Program-made: the position numbers and the translations under genes
DNA from: Tenrec ecaudatus
Taxonomy: Eukaryota > Chordata > Mammalia > Afrosoricida > Tenrecidae
DNA: 64,000 bases
Assembly: GCF_050624435.1 (NCBI RefSeq)
Contig: NW_027459223.1
Location: forward strand, 1-64,000
Direction of reading: 5' to 3'
Shown: piece after piece, positions 9,903-20,926 of the stretch
Position numbering within the stretch: the first letter of the stretch is position 1
How the letters are laid out: the number at the start of each line of letters is the position of its first letter
Notes under the pieces: generated by a model
Told to the model about the DNA's origin: nothing
Seen by the model: only the letters and a program-made list of their open reading frames with translations
The model's database searches: none

Positions 9903-11298
9903 GGTTTTCCAGCCAAAGGTCTGCCTTCTGGAGCTGTTCTACAGAAAGCACTTAGTTCCTGACCCCTATGCATTCGGGGTAATGGATGCCCTCGCTTCCG
10001 TGCTTGCTTCTATGTCATTCTGGAATGGTCCTTGTTTCACAGGTCGGCGAGGTCAGGAATTCTGGGCTGGTTGGCTACCAAGCACAAAATAAATAGCCAA
10101 CAGATTGAAATCTCAACCCCTATATTGGTTTATTATCGACCACACAAACTTGTCTTCTGGAACTTCCCTCCTAAATTTCTGTACCCTTGAACTCCTTGAC
10201 ACATGTACTTGGAAAGCAAGGATTCCAAACTCTGATCATCATATCTGACTGCTCCCCCAGTCCCTCTGCACTGTCAACCAGCAAAGTCGGGCCTCTCCAT
10301 TTCTCAGAAGCTGCAGATTGTTACGTGACATCACCCTGTGTTTAAATGTTAGTGATTATGCCACTTAAAAAACAAATGTGTGAGCCAACTGGGGGCAAAC
10401 AAGACTCGTTTCAAACACCAGCTCTGTCTCCTCTAAGGGCCCGTGTACAACTGCGACAACACAACAGTGGGTCCTGCTGGGTCTCCATTAGCATCTGGGA
10501 GGAAGGTTATTTATTACAGGGAATCCTACCTTTGTCCCTTGGTGTTAATTGCAGACTCACTGGGTGACGGATTGTATCTGACACGCACCACGTTTGCCGC
10601 AGCAAACACCAACACTTTGTCAAACTCCGTTTGGTATTGCTCCATCCCTCCATTATTCTCCCTAATGACAAAAATAATTAACACATTCATATAAAAGCAC
10701 AGGATGAGGATAGCTTTAATTTATGCATCTAGTTCAGGGTCATCCCTCTTATCAATATATGACAATCTAATGAGGCTTAATTAAAAAGTAGCAGTGAAGC
10801 AATTTAGGAAACTGAGGGATTGTCACGAGTCCTGGTTGTGACAGCATGTTTTGTGCACCATGGAAGATAACAGATTTGTCTTCTGTGGTATCTCATATCC
10901 ATCATCCTCAAACTACCTGCTCTTAGGGGTAGAGAGAGCGAGCTTGTCTTTGAAAAAAATGCCTGGGTTTGGTAGCCGCTCACAGGATGGCAGGTGTAAT
11001 GTATTATGAGAAATTAACAAATTTCTGAGAAGATGGCTATTGGAAGGTCTGGCTGGAGGGCAAGGTCATGGCCCTGAAGGATTCAGGATCCAGAAGTCAA
11101 GTCAGAACTGGATGCCAGAGACTTTCTCAATCCAGCCCTCTTTGCCCCTCCCCTAAGGCCAATACATTTCTAAGGGTTATGGATTCTACTTCAGAATCTT
11201 TCTCAAACCCAGGGCCCTCTTCACCATTATTGTCTAGACCTGGTCACCTCTTGCCTTATAAATAAAAATATGGGTTTATTGTAAGTCTGGGTCTGTTA
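9903..11298. other. Intergenic DNA without recognised features
   Basis: About 1.4 kb with no reading frame I can support and no repeat I recognise. An AT-rich stretch at about 10620-10800 with TAATTA-type sequences is repeat-free by eye and could be conserved non-coding DNA, but nothing in the sequence proves this. Confidence 0.4.
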
Positions 11299-11770
11299 GG
11301 TTTCTCGGGTGGGAAATGTCTCGGTCCTTGGCTACACACTGGAAAGAAATTCACACCAAAGCCTGGTTGGTAATCCGAGTGGGTTTATATACATGAGAGA
11401 AGAAGGTTCCGGCGTTACACTAAACTGAACACGGGCACCCTCATGACACTGCACACTCAGCCCTGCTGAGTGGAAGGCAGAGAAGCAGCTGAAGGGAAAG
11501 GGCGGTGGTCTCCAGATTCCAGCCTTTTAAGGGCTTTCAGCTGGGAGGCGTCAAGTAAGCTCTCCTGGCTTGGGCTTAGCCCGCATTGGCTTCCAACCTC
11601 CTGTAGGGGGCCCCCTAAGCATGGAGAGGAACAACCCCTTGTCTTGCTACCTAACCGGTCTACATTCCTGCATGGCTACATTGAGATGGAACTAGCCCCT
11701 TTAGACAGCCTGAGGGGTTCACCAGGAGACACGGGCCCCAGTGTTCCCTGTGACCACCTTAAACCTTAAA
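11299..11770 (-). repeat. Probable solo LTR, minus strand
   Basis: On the minus strand the block ends ...GAAACCTAACA at 11299 (CA end). It contains a TATA-like cttaaaag near 11526-11533 and a proximal segment (about 11320-11400) similar in layout to 9610-9665. It has the base composition of an ERV LTR. The 5' edge near 11770 is a guess. It is not adjacent to any retroviral coding sequence. Confidence 0.45.
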
Positions 11771-14044
11771 CTACTGTTGGAGTTTATATTACCTGTGTGG
11801 GTCTGTGGGCATGGGACGTTTCCATGCCAGAGACCTGAAGTTACACAAATAGGCATCCAGAACAGAACTCATACAGGCTCTAATAAGATGCTCGGATGCT
11901 TCTCGCTAGGATGAGAATTTAACGAAGTGTGTGAGCAGTTCAGATCTTGTAAGGGAGAACAGGTCAGTAGGGTATCCAGAGAAGAGAGCAAAGGTCAGGG
12001 GAAAGGGAGGGGGCCCACAGACATCTGTGCTCTGTGTTTGGCCACAAGACAAGAAACCGGGTCTCCTTGCAAAAGAAAGCAGAACAGCAAGTCCCTCAGA
12101 ACTACGACATTTTTAAACATGACCTATACAACACTCGGCTCTGGGAGGCGCCTTGGAAAACCATAAAAGCCCTAAAAGAGGGGCAAGGAGGAAGCCCAAG
12201 TCTTTGATTTTCCCTGCTGTGCTTTCAGTGTTGAAATGTCTGTGCACGGAGCCTTTGAAATTTCAGAATCAGAGAGTGGATTCATAAGCCAAGCTCCTGC
12301 TTTATTCTTCAATGCATTTTGGCCCAGTTTCTCCTTGGTGAGACATGTAACAGAAATTCTGGACTTAGGAGCCACTTGGTCCTTGGACACTAGGAGATTT
12401 CAGTGGAATCTGAAACAGGGCTCTAACCACCAGCTGGACTGGCCTAGGAAGCCCAAGTATTCATTCTCCCAAACACCAACCTCCCGTTGCTCTTCATCTG
12501 CCTGCACCTTGTTCAGCTTTAGTTGTCCGTGGAAGCGTTTGGCACCCATCTGATGCTTCGGAACCCAGAAAGGAGGAAAGGTAAAACTGGGATTCAAATG
12601 AAACAGACTTAAGCAGGACCATAGCCAAGATGTGCCCAGGGCTCCTCGCATCATTTGTCACCTTCATTTCCCTCTTTGGACTCAGACGTGGCAAGGTTCA
12701 GAAACAAGCTTTACCAGAAAGAACAGCTGTGAACCCAGCCTGCTTCCAAGTGAGAAAAAGCCCTTTACACATGAGTTCCTGAGGTCAGCCCAGCCCTGTG
12801 CGTCCCCACCCCTCCCAGAGTCCCTGGCTCTCTGGCGAAGCATTAAAGCAAGTGGAAACAGAGATTTGCTCAGAATAAAAAAATCGTTTTTCACAATAGC
12901 ACGGCACGTTCTGGATGGCAATCACGGCTGCACAAACCATATCCATCCTCCAGCCATAATGTTGGCGCCTCAGTGACCACGCACATACATTGTGTGGCGA
13001 GACTCAGAGCCTATTCTATTTGTGGTCAATTGTTTCCTCCCTCTCCATACTTTACACTTAGGAGACATGCTCTCTGGAGGTGGTTGAGGCTTGTCTTCTC
13101 ACCAATAATCATCTCCTACACCTTCCTTTACAGTCACTAATTTGATGTGTTCACTCAAAGAAATGCCAATAATATGAGCTTTCAGAGGAGAGCTCCTAGA
13201 GCTCCCCCAGACAACAAGGAGGCCGAGTGTCACCGTCATTATCCTGAGCTGGGAGGGGGCACTAGTGTTCTGGAAGCTGGGGATCCGTCACTGCCTGCCC
13301 ACCGCACAGACAGAGCAGGTGCTGGTTATAATTGCTTCTAGACGTCCTGCCATGCTGAGTTGAAAGTCAAACCCGTAAACGCTGCCCGACTACAATAACA
13401 CTGGAGTACACAGACATTTCTGCATCATTGCTGGGTGAAAATATACTGAGTGGAGTTGGATGAGATGGCAGCAAGTGCCTAAGGAGGGGATGCTGTGGGA
13501 ATACCAACAAGATGACTGTCAGTCGCCGTTTCCTCCTCTCGTCTGCTTCCCCCCCCCCCTTTCTTTCAGGACCAAAAGACATGACAAATATGTAAGGAAA
13601 CAAATTTGTTCATTTTTAGAGGAGTCTCCCACCCCCACCCCACCCCCATCCAACTCTGGCCTCCTTTGAGCAAGCCAGTAGAACTTTTTTTTTTTAAACC
13701 TGGCTTCTACTATGGCAATTTCCGGAGTTGCTATGTGGCTGTGTTTAAAAGTCGCCTTTGGGATCCAGAGCACAATCCTTGTCACAAAGGCATTCTCCCA
13801 GTCCCAAATAGCAATGCGACCTCCTTTCAGAAGGTTGTTCTTGTTTCTGTAGACCCATAAAGGAGTTCAAGCTGTTGATCTTGACCGTGGTTGTCGAGTC
13901 AGCCTCTCATGGGCACCTCATGGGAAGCAGAGCAAACTCTGCCAGTCTGTGCTATCACCAGGTCTGGGAGGGGAAGCCAACCGTGGCGGGCCAGAGGTCG
14001 ATGTGTGGATGGAGATGATCAGGTCTTTCGTCCTTATTCTATTT
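11771..14044. other. Intergenic DNA, unassigned
   Basis: About 2.3 kb of mixed composition with short overlapping frames in all phases but no domain, codon bias or splice pattern that I can support. A polypyrimidine run (ten C within cttccccccccccttt) is at 13548-13563 and a T run at 13686-13695. No gene is called. Confidence 0.4.
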
Positions 14045-14195
14045 CAGTCTGGAAACATCACATTTGTGAGTGGTGATACTGAGAGGGTTGTGGGAGGGTG
14101 GATTAGAAAGAGGGAACTGATTACAAGTATCTACATGTGACCTCCTCCCTGGGGGACGGACAACAGAAAAGTGGGTGAAGGGAGACATCGGAGCG
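14045..14195 (+). mobile_element. TER3 fragment (A-tailed afrotherian element)
   Basis: Matches the middle of the element described at 47671-49934: the block gacctcctccctgggggacgg and the following acagaaaagtgggtgaaggg occur in the same order in other copies. Both ends are missing, and the right end is joined to an LTR fragment. Confidence 0.7.
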
Positions 14196-14398
14196 GTCAA
14201 GATCCTGCCTTTTCAATTCCTCCATAGGGAGGCATGGTTGACGGTCATGGTCAACCCCAATGGCTGGATTGAATTCACCTGGCCCAGATGGGCCAATCCA
14301 GGTGTAATGCCCACCTAGGTGTACCACCCCTTCCTGGCCAGAAGTTTGAACCTGAGCATATGTAATGGATGACCCAGCCCTATGCTAAACCACCTAAT
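14196..14398 (-). repeat. LTR fragment, minus strand, related to 9655-9902
   Basis: Shares the run of motifs accccattggctg, ttgaattcacctggcc, gagcatgtgtaat and the terminal ctatgct..cctaa with the solo LTR at 9429-9902, in the same orientation. The other half of the LTR is missing. Confidence 0.65.
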
Positions 14399-14399
14399 A

Positions 14400-14625
14400 G
14401 TATTTGCAAGATGCCCAGCACCGTTCTAAGCTTTTTTGTGTATAATAATTCAATTATTCCACTTAACAAGCCTATGTGTGGACTCTATTTGGCCTCCTTT
14501 TACAGATGAAAAATCAGTGGCACAGGATGATAAAGTCATGAGCCTAGGACCACACAGTAAGGAAGTGGGAAGGAGAGATTTGGACCCAGGCTGCAGAGCC
14601 CATGCCTTGGGTGCCTACAGCTGCC
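14400..14625 (+). repeat. MIR SINE, + strand
   Basis: Contains the MIR core in order: gcccagcaccgttctaag, the ttccacttaacaagcctatg segment, ccttttacagatga, aggaccacacagtaag and ggacccaggctgcagagcc. MIR is a mammal-wide tRNA-derived SINE that stopped moving before placental radiation, so this copy is old. Confidence 0.9.
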
Positions 14626-14914
14626 ATGTAGGACACAGAAAAGCATGGAGCAGACTCGGCGTAAGACATTAGGGAGTTGGGAGGACTGTAGCATGAATGT
14701 ATGTGCTATGACTTCATGAGAGTAGCTGCTACTCAGATCCAGAAGAGAATACAAGCCTTTTGCAAAAAATATTTTTGCCAAGAGAGGGTGGAAAACTGCA
14801 TCTTGTGCGAAATTCCCCCAACCTGCACATGTGCATAGCTATTTCAGAAGGTTCCAAACAATGTGTGCTGTGCGGTAAACCAAACTGAGCTCAGGGGGAG
14901 CTGGTCTGTGGGTT

Positions 14915-15070
14915 ATGTTAGCCAGAAAGTGAGCAGTTTGAACTCACCAGCCACCACTCCAAGGGAGAAAGAGGAGGCTTTCTGCTCCCATGGACTTACA
15001 GCCTTCGAAGTGGCAGGGAGCATTTCCATGCGTCCTATGATTAGGATCTCAGAGAGTGAGGGTGGAGTTG
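14915..15070 (+). repeat. AfroSINE copy, + strand
   Basis: Carries the AfroSINE series gcagtttgaactcaccagcc, gggagaaagaggaggcttt and ctgctcccatggacttacag. The tRNA-like head is decayed and the 3' tail is weak. Confidence 0.7.
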
Positions 15071-15177
15071 GTTGAGACCTGTCTTCAGGGCATTTCCCAG
15101 AAGGGCTTCCTGCAGTGGCTCTGCCTTCAGGAATGTCTGATGACCTTGAGGGCAGCAAAGTCCTAAACACACTTGGG

Positions 15178-15361
15178 CAGTGGTTCTCAACCTTCCTAAT
15201 ACAGGTCCTCTTGTTGTGGTGATGCCCCCCTCCCCCAACCATTAAATGATTTTCTTGCTACTTCATCACTGTAATTTTCCTACAGTTATGAATTGGGTGA
15301 GCCCTGTGAAAGGGTCATATGACTCCCAAAGGGGTCGCAACCCACAGGTTGAGAACCACTG
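15178..15361 (+). mobile_element. SPIN-like non-autonomous hAT element
   Basis: A 184-bp element with terminal inverted repeats: the left end CAGTGGTTCTCAACCTTCC and the right end GGTTGAGAACCACTG. The flanks cacttggg (15170-15177) and cactaagg (15362-15369) match at 6 of 8 positions, which fits the 8-bp target duplication of hAT transposons. The body (ttgctacttcatcactgtaa, aaaggggtcgcaaccc) matches the SPIN family, which spread horizontally among tetrapods including tenrec. It has no coding capacity; transposase would be supplied in trans. Confidence 0.9.
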
Positions 15362-15369
15362 CACTAAGG

Positions 15370-16338
15370 GTTCCCCTCCCAGGCAGCCCTACCAGTGTCT
15401 GGTGTGCATAGTTCTGTGAGGTGAGAGAAATGGACTTAGTGTCTGCTTCTGGTGACAGTTGATGCAGGTGGGCTTTCTCCCTATGTCAAATCCCTCTAGA
15501 GCCATTTGTCACCACAACAGAGGGAGCCATGCACAAAAAAGCAAGAAGAGGATGCAGCACAGCAGGACAGCAAGCAGAACAATGATTGAATAAGCACAAT
15601 TCACTTCAATCATGAATCGGGTGCCCTTGAGATGTGAGGAAGACCCCAGTCTAGTGACATTAGATCAGGTTTAGGGATTGAGTGAAGGGACCCCTCTTGG
15701 CTCCCCTCAGCCCCTATTTTGCTTTCCCATTGACCCTGACCCTTGCATCGTGATTGGTCCTTATTCCAGCATGATGGTTGGTTTCATAACCACGGCATAT
15801 GGGAATGTGTTAGTCGATAGGTTATACAGGCACAGCCTCTGGAATGGGTAAGTGAGGAGGCGATTTGGGCTCGTTCATGCAGACCTCTAGTTGTCCTTGA
15901 CATGACTGGTAGAATGGATCATGTGAAGTGATTTGAGATCGGCGTTGAGATCTGATAGGTCATGCAGACTTCTAGCTGATCCTGGCAGTACCCTATTTTA
16001 AGGAAACAGAATGTTTGGCGTTTAAGTCGTATTTGAGCTTAAATTTTGAGCAATAGGCTGTGGCTCACAGTTAGAGTCTATGTGGAGACCCTACATCCAT
16101 TTTGAGGGGCCACAGATTCAGCCACCATTGATTTCTTTCCTACTGCTGACTGGCAGTGGAAAGTTTGTCCCTCAGGCAGTGTGCTTGCGTCCACTCCCCG
16201 GGCCAGATTCAACGATATATGGTAGTGTGCACATCCCAATGAAGGTCCCGCTCATGCTCTCACAGGCCCTCCTGAAACTCCATGAATTGATCTGTCTTCA
16301 GTCACAATTTTGTGACAAAGTTGTTTGTTTTCTATGTC
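15370..16338. other. Unassigned intergenic DNA
   Basis: About 970 bases without a supported gene. A duplicated phrase occurs (gttcatgcagacctctagttg at about 15874-15894 and ggtcatgcagacttctagctg at about 15958-15978), suggesting a degraded LTR or local duplication. Confidence 0.35.
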
Positions 16339-16348
16339 TTATTTAAGT

Positions 16349-16533
16349 TTTCAGGAGCCCAGGTGGTAATGCTGGATAGTGTTGGACTATTAAGAGCAAG
16401 GTCGCTGGTTCAAAGCCACTAGTCATTCCACAGGAAAAAGATGAGGTTATTGCTTCCTGTAAAGGTAGCAAGTTCAGGATCCCTACACAGAGTCACTATG
16501 AGTCAGAGTCAGCAGGACAGAATGGGTGTCATT
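16349..16533 (+). repeat. AfroSINE copy with target-site duplication
   Basis: An AfroSINE on the + strand flanked by an exact 10-bp direct repeat, ttatttaagt, at 16339-16348 and 16534-16543. It contains a decayed tRNA-like head with a ggttcaaagccac B-box-like motif and ends with the actatgagtcagagtcagc tail. The duplication shows insertion by target-primed reverse transcription. Confidence 0.85.
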
Positions 16534-16543
16534 TTATTTAAGT

Positions 16544-17324
16544 CACTGTGGCTGTGGGTCCTTCCGACACCATTGTGGCCTCATGCGGATGCTGTCCTTC
16601 ATCCAGAACAGCAGTTTGTGCCTTTTTCTTGTGTAAAACTTAGCAAAGGAGTTCCTAATAAAATATAGTTGAATTGGGAGTCATTTCCCTCTAAAAACAA
16701 AGTAAATACATAAATAGAAACGAGACTATGGTGCTAATAACCAGTTGGAGAGTTGAGAGAGCTGAACTCTCAATCCTGATAGAAACCCATTGTGACTGAG
16801 CACCTGCTCAAGGTCATCCACAGCCTATGAGGTTGAGCCTATGTGTTGGGGAGTACTTGTGTACATAAAGTTAACAATTTATCTTTCTAAAGATTCTATC
16901 TAAAACTTACTTTAAATAATAAGTTTTCCCCTGGGATAGGTAAAGTTCAGGGAGTTTAACACCCTAGCATCCACCCCCTCTCAGCAATCATCATGTTAGG
17001 CCAGAGGAGGCAAATCACACCCACTACCCAGGGAGCACTGCTTCCAAAAGCACATTGCCTGTGCCGGGGCAGAGGGGAGGTACCCGGACCAGAAATGCTG
17101 ACAGAGTGGAACCAGAGAGCTCAGCCCCCAGCTTCCCGAGGGAGCAGCTGTGATGGTTCACTTCTGGATGAATATGTTTAAGCAAAGGCCAAGGGCATGA
17201 CTTGGGCAGCACGAAAAGCAGATGTGCAGAGGTTGTTCACTGCATTCCAGAAGTTCACACACTCTCCGGAGGCTCCTTGGCTCAATGGCAGGAAGTCATT
17301 GGTGGCTTCCACCTTCAATCCCAA
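16544..17324. other. Unassigned intergenic DNA
   Basis: No supported gene or identifiable repeat beyond short low-complexity stretches. Confidence 0.35.
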
Positions 17325-17462
17325 AAGGTCACTGCCGTCCAGTGGATTCCAACCACAGTGACCCTATATGGAGTTTTCAAGACTGTAAATCTTCATGGGA
17401 GCCAGCAGTCTCATTGTCCCCCTTGGGACAGGGAGCTAGCAGCCCGTTTTGCCACCAGGGCT
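17325..17462 (-). repeat. AfroSINE copy, minus strand
   Basis: On + it reads as the reverse complement of an AfroSINE: the gtgaccctatatggagttttc block, then gactgtaaatcttcatggga, ending gccaccagggctcc. An internal part of the promoter region is deleted. Confidence 0.8.
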
Positions 17463-17544
17463 CCTTCCTCTCTAATTCTGGATCCAGTCCCTCCGAATAT
17501 CCTGCCCTGCCCTTGTCTAGGCTTCTTAAATGCGTTCCACACAG

Positions 17545-17845
17545 CTTATTTTAGTCTGGGTGCATTCGAGAAACAAATCCACAGAAAAACTTATGTATAA
17601 GAGAGTTGTGTGTAAAGGGTGAGTGCACATCAAGAAAACATGCTCGTATGTGCTTATGCACCCGCTTTGTCTTCAGCGGTCATGTCGGGGTAGGCTGGTG
17701 TGCTTTTTCCATGTGGGCTTTGTTGTTTCTTAGCTAGATGGCCCCCTGTTTATCTTCCAGCCTTTAAGACCCCAGACGCTATATCCTTTGATAGCCGGGA
17801 ACCATGGTGCTTAACTACTACACCACCAGGGTTCATTAGCATGTG
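17545..17845 (-). repeat. Composite of three repeat fragments
   Basis: Three pieces are joined. Bases 17545-17640 match the start of the unclassified repeat at 23637 (ttagtctgggt, gagaaacaaatccacag). Bases 17645-17790 are a minus-strand TER3 piece (ctggtgtgc, gctagatggcc, ctttaagaccccagacgctat). Bases 17800-17840 are the minus-strand head of an AfroSINE (ccatggtgcttaactacta, caccaccagggttc). The arrangement suggests nested insertions with later deletion. Confidence 0.7.
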
Positions 17846-18169
17846 ACTTATCACCTGTCAAAATAGCAGACCAGGTTTCTCCTTTGTGGCCACACCAGGT
17901 ACTGACAGAACCAAGAACAGAGACACATTTATATATCTTGATTATCATTTGCATATTATATGCCAGGAATCCTTGGAAGTGTCTTGGAATTGTTCTACTC
18001 TGGTTCAAATTTCACACACCCTCCCAGTTTCCATACTTACTCTGCCAAACCCCTAGTAACTGATTTGCACCTCCTATCAACTTGGGGAAAAGACCCTATG
18101 CCACATATAGAAGTGGACATACTTGGTACCCAGAAAACCTGTTCAGTGTTTTGAGGGCGGCTCAGCAAA

Positions 18170-18330
18170 CAAAATGGGCACAGTGATTAAGCATTCAGCT
18201 GCTAACACAACGGTCAACTCTCTAGTGGTTCTGAAAGAGAAGGGTATGGTAGTTGACCCCCCAAAAGAGTTACAAACTTGGAAACCCTACGGGTATTTGT
18301 ATAGGGTCGCTATGTGTTCCAATTGAGATG
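18170..18330 (+). repeat. AfroSINE copy, + strand
   Basis: Contains cacagtgattaagcattcag, the gaccccccaaaagag linker, the aacttggaaaccctacggg block and the tail tagggtcgctatgtgttcc. It is diverged but complete in order. Confidence 0.8.
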
Positions 18331-18800
18331 ATTGTCATAGGTTGGGTTTGGTTTAACCCGTCTTACTGAGGAGACTCCTTCTTTACACGCGATCAGTTAC
18401 TTTAGAGGAAAAAGACATGCCTGTCCCAGAACAATCCAAGGACTGGTAAAGGCAACACCCACAAAGACACTCCCTCTGCCTGCCTAACTCTAAAATGCTG
18501 CCCATAAAACACTCTGCCTGGTAATATCTGGGCAGCACACTGGGGAGGTGCAGCAAATGTGTGTTGAATGTATGAGGCCATTTCATAGTTTGGCTGCACG
18601 ATCAGGGTGTCTGTCATAAAGCCGATCTCTTTGACTCCACCTCTCAGCAGAGATGAACACAAGCTTCCCGTTTTTTTCTCGGCAATGTCCTTGTCAAATA
18701 AAAGTTCCTTGTAGATCAGTAACTTGCCACAGAGCAAAAGATATCGGAAGAGGCTCATCTTTCTCCTGGCTGTGAAATAGAATGGCAAGCCCCTCCCTTC

Positions 18801-18801
18801 A

Positions 18802-18834
<33 letters not shown>

Positions 18835-18859
18835 CGCACACACACGCGCGCACACACAC
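18801..18859. repeat. (CA)n microsatellite
   Basis: About 59 bases of CA repeat with CG interruptions. It gives a spurious Cys/Val-rich open frame on the minus strand. Confidence 0.97.
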
Positions 18860-19204
18860 CCCTGCCTTACAACTACATTCGGTTGATTAGCAAACAAAGC
18901 TCTACAACCCAACTATGTGTTTTTCTTCTCCAGAGGAATGACGGACTTACATACCCTGCATTGTCTTTTTTTAATGGAATTGCCCCAGTTCTCCTCACCT
19001 TTCCTTAGATAGTGCAGTGAACTATTAGATGACTGCAGGTATTGAAAACTAGTACTGATTTCCAGTTTGTGTCACCTTTGGCTTTGAGCACCCTCCACTT
19101 CTCTAGTAAGCTTTCCATTGCTTTGGGGAAAATTTTCTCTTTCTGAATTTATTATGTGAGGGGGGAAGGGTAATAATTAATGTGCCTATGGAGGACTATC
19201 CTTC
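18860..19204. other. Unassigned intergenic DNA
   Basis: No supported gene. The flanking stretch 18331-18800 is likewise unassigned. Confidence 0.35.
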
Positions 19205-20062
19205 ATGACCTAAACTCATTAAGGGGCAGTGCCTGATGGAGCATCAGGTTGGAGGAAGGCTTATTAACAACCTGCATTATACAGATGACACAATTTTGCT
19301 GAAAATGAGAAGGACTTGATTCACTTGCTGATGAAGATGAAGGATTAAAGCCTTCAGTTTGGATTATGACTCAAGGTGGAGAAAGCCCAGACCCTCACAA
19401 CTGGACCTATTGATAACATCATGATAAATGGAGGAAAGTTCGAAATTGTCAAGGATTTTGTCTTGCTTGAATCCACAATCAATTCTCATGGAAGCAGCAG
19501 AGAAGAGAACAAATGACACATTTCACTAGTCAAATCTGCTACACGAGACCTCTTTAAAGTGTTGAAAAGCAAGAGATTACTTTGAGGACTGGGGCGGGTT
19601 GACCCAGGCCATGGTATTTTCAACTGTCTCATATTTATGTGAAAGTTGAACACTGAATAAGGAAGACCAAAGAAGAATAGATATATTTGATTAATAGTGA
19701 TGTAAAAGAGTAATGAATGTACAATGGACTGCCAAAAGAACAAACCCATCTAACTTGGATGAAGGACAGCCAGAATGTTCCTCAGGGCAAGGATAATGTG
19801 ACTTCGCTTTAACTTTGACATGTTGTCCGGAGAGATCAGTCCCTGGAGCAGGACATCGTGTTCTGGAAAGTAGAGGGGCAATGAAAAAGAGGAAGGCCTT
19901 CAACAAATGGGATTGACACAGTGGCTGCAACAATGGGCTCAAACTTAAGAACAACTGTGAGAATGGTACAGTACCTGGCAGTGTATGATTATGTTGTATG
20001 TATGGTCACAATGAATCCAAACCCTCCCTATGACACTGAACAACAACAACAACAACATGACT
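19205..20062 (+). pseudogene. RTE-clade LINE, 3' half (reverse transcriptase C-terminus)
   Basis: This is the 3' half of an RTE1/BovB-like LINE. Recognisable reverse-transcriptase nucleotide blocks appear in order: ttaacaacctgcattataca (the core Asp-Asp motif region), ctcacaactggacctattga, aatggaggaaagttcgaaat and gactgccaaaagaac. They are followed by the C-terminal region and a tail of CAA repeats at about 20040-20056, typical of RTE elements, which end in short repeats and not poly(A). Many stops and frameshifts abolish coding. The 5' half is missing, as is usual for copies truncated during reverse transcription. Confidence 0.85.
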
Positions 20063-20393
20063 GAATCCTCTGGGAGGACTCTTGAATGTGAGAAAAATGG
20101 AACGAAGCCAGCGGAAGGATTGGAGGATGTCTTAAGTTCCTGTCTTAATCTCCTTAACCAAAAATTATCCTACAAGTCAGTAGCCTTAAAACACTTTTCC
20201 CACTGCTTTGAAGCTTACAGGTTCAAATTTGGGGTGCGACTCTAGGTCAGGGTCCTTCTTTGTGGATACCAGAAAGTTCCTTGGCATTCCTCGCTATCTT
20301 TCTCCCCGTACTGTGTGTTACTGGGTCTATCCTGGCCTTTAACTCAGAAGTGTTTAGGTTTAGGCTCAAGCCTATTCTCATATGGCCTCATTT

Positions 20394-20912
20394 TTTTTAA
20401 CATTTTATTAGGGACTCATACAACTCTTATCACAATCCATACATATACATACATCAATTGTATAAAGCACATCTGTACATTCTTTGCCCTAATCATTTTC
20501 TTTTTTTACATTTTATTAGGGGCTCATACAACTTTTATCACAATCCATACATATTCATACATCAAATGTATAAAGCACATCCGCACATTCCCTGCCCCAA
20601 TCATTCTCAAAGCATTTGCTCTCCACTTAAGCCCTTTGCATCAGGTCCTCTTCTTTTTCCCTCTCCCTCCCCGCTCCCCCCTTGCTCATGTACCCTTGGT
20701 AATTTATACATTGTTATTTTGTCATATCTTGCCCTATCCCGAGTCTCCCTTCCCCCCCTTCTCTGCTGTCCATCTCCCAGGGAGGAGGTCACAAGTGGAT
20801 CCTCGTAATCAGTTGCCCCTTTCCAACCCACTCACCCTCCACTCTCCAGCATCGCCTCTCTGACTGACCCATCTCCTCTTCTAAACCCCTCTATGAGGGG
20901 ATCTCCACTGGC
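20394..20912 (-). mobile_element. TER3 head-to-tail dimer, minus strand
   Basis: Two TER3 3' ends lie in tandem: unit A 20394-20498 and unit B 20508-20912, both minus strand, joined by an oligo(T) stretch that is the A-tail of unit B. One exact direct repeat, catatggcctcatt, flanks the whole at 20379-20392 and 20913-20926, so the dimer was inserted as one event or B landed exactly at the 5' edge of A. The flank order fits L1-type target-primed insertion. Open frames on the + strand here are antisense to the element. Confidence 0.85.
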
Positions 20913-20926
20913 CATATGGCCTCATT

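Noticed and set aside
16349-16440. tRNA gene
   Set aside because: Only decayed tRNA-like promoter boxes of an AfroSINE; no cloverleaf could be formed by eye.
18402-18857. 151-codon minus-strand reading frame
   Set aside because: Its start is the translated (CA)n microsatellite (alternating Cys and Val); the rest has no recognisable domain.
20315-20863. 182-codon + strand reading frame as a host gene
   Set aside because: It lies on the antisense strand of a TER3 dimer and follows its C/T-rich composition.
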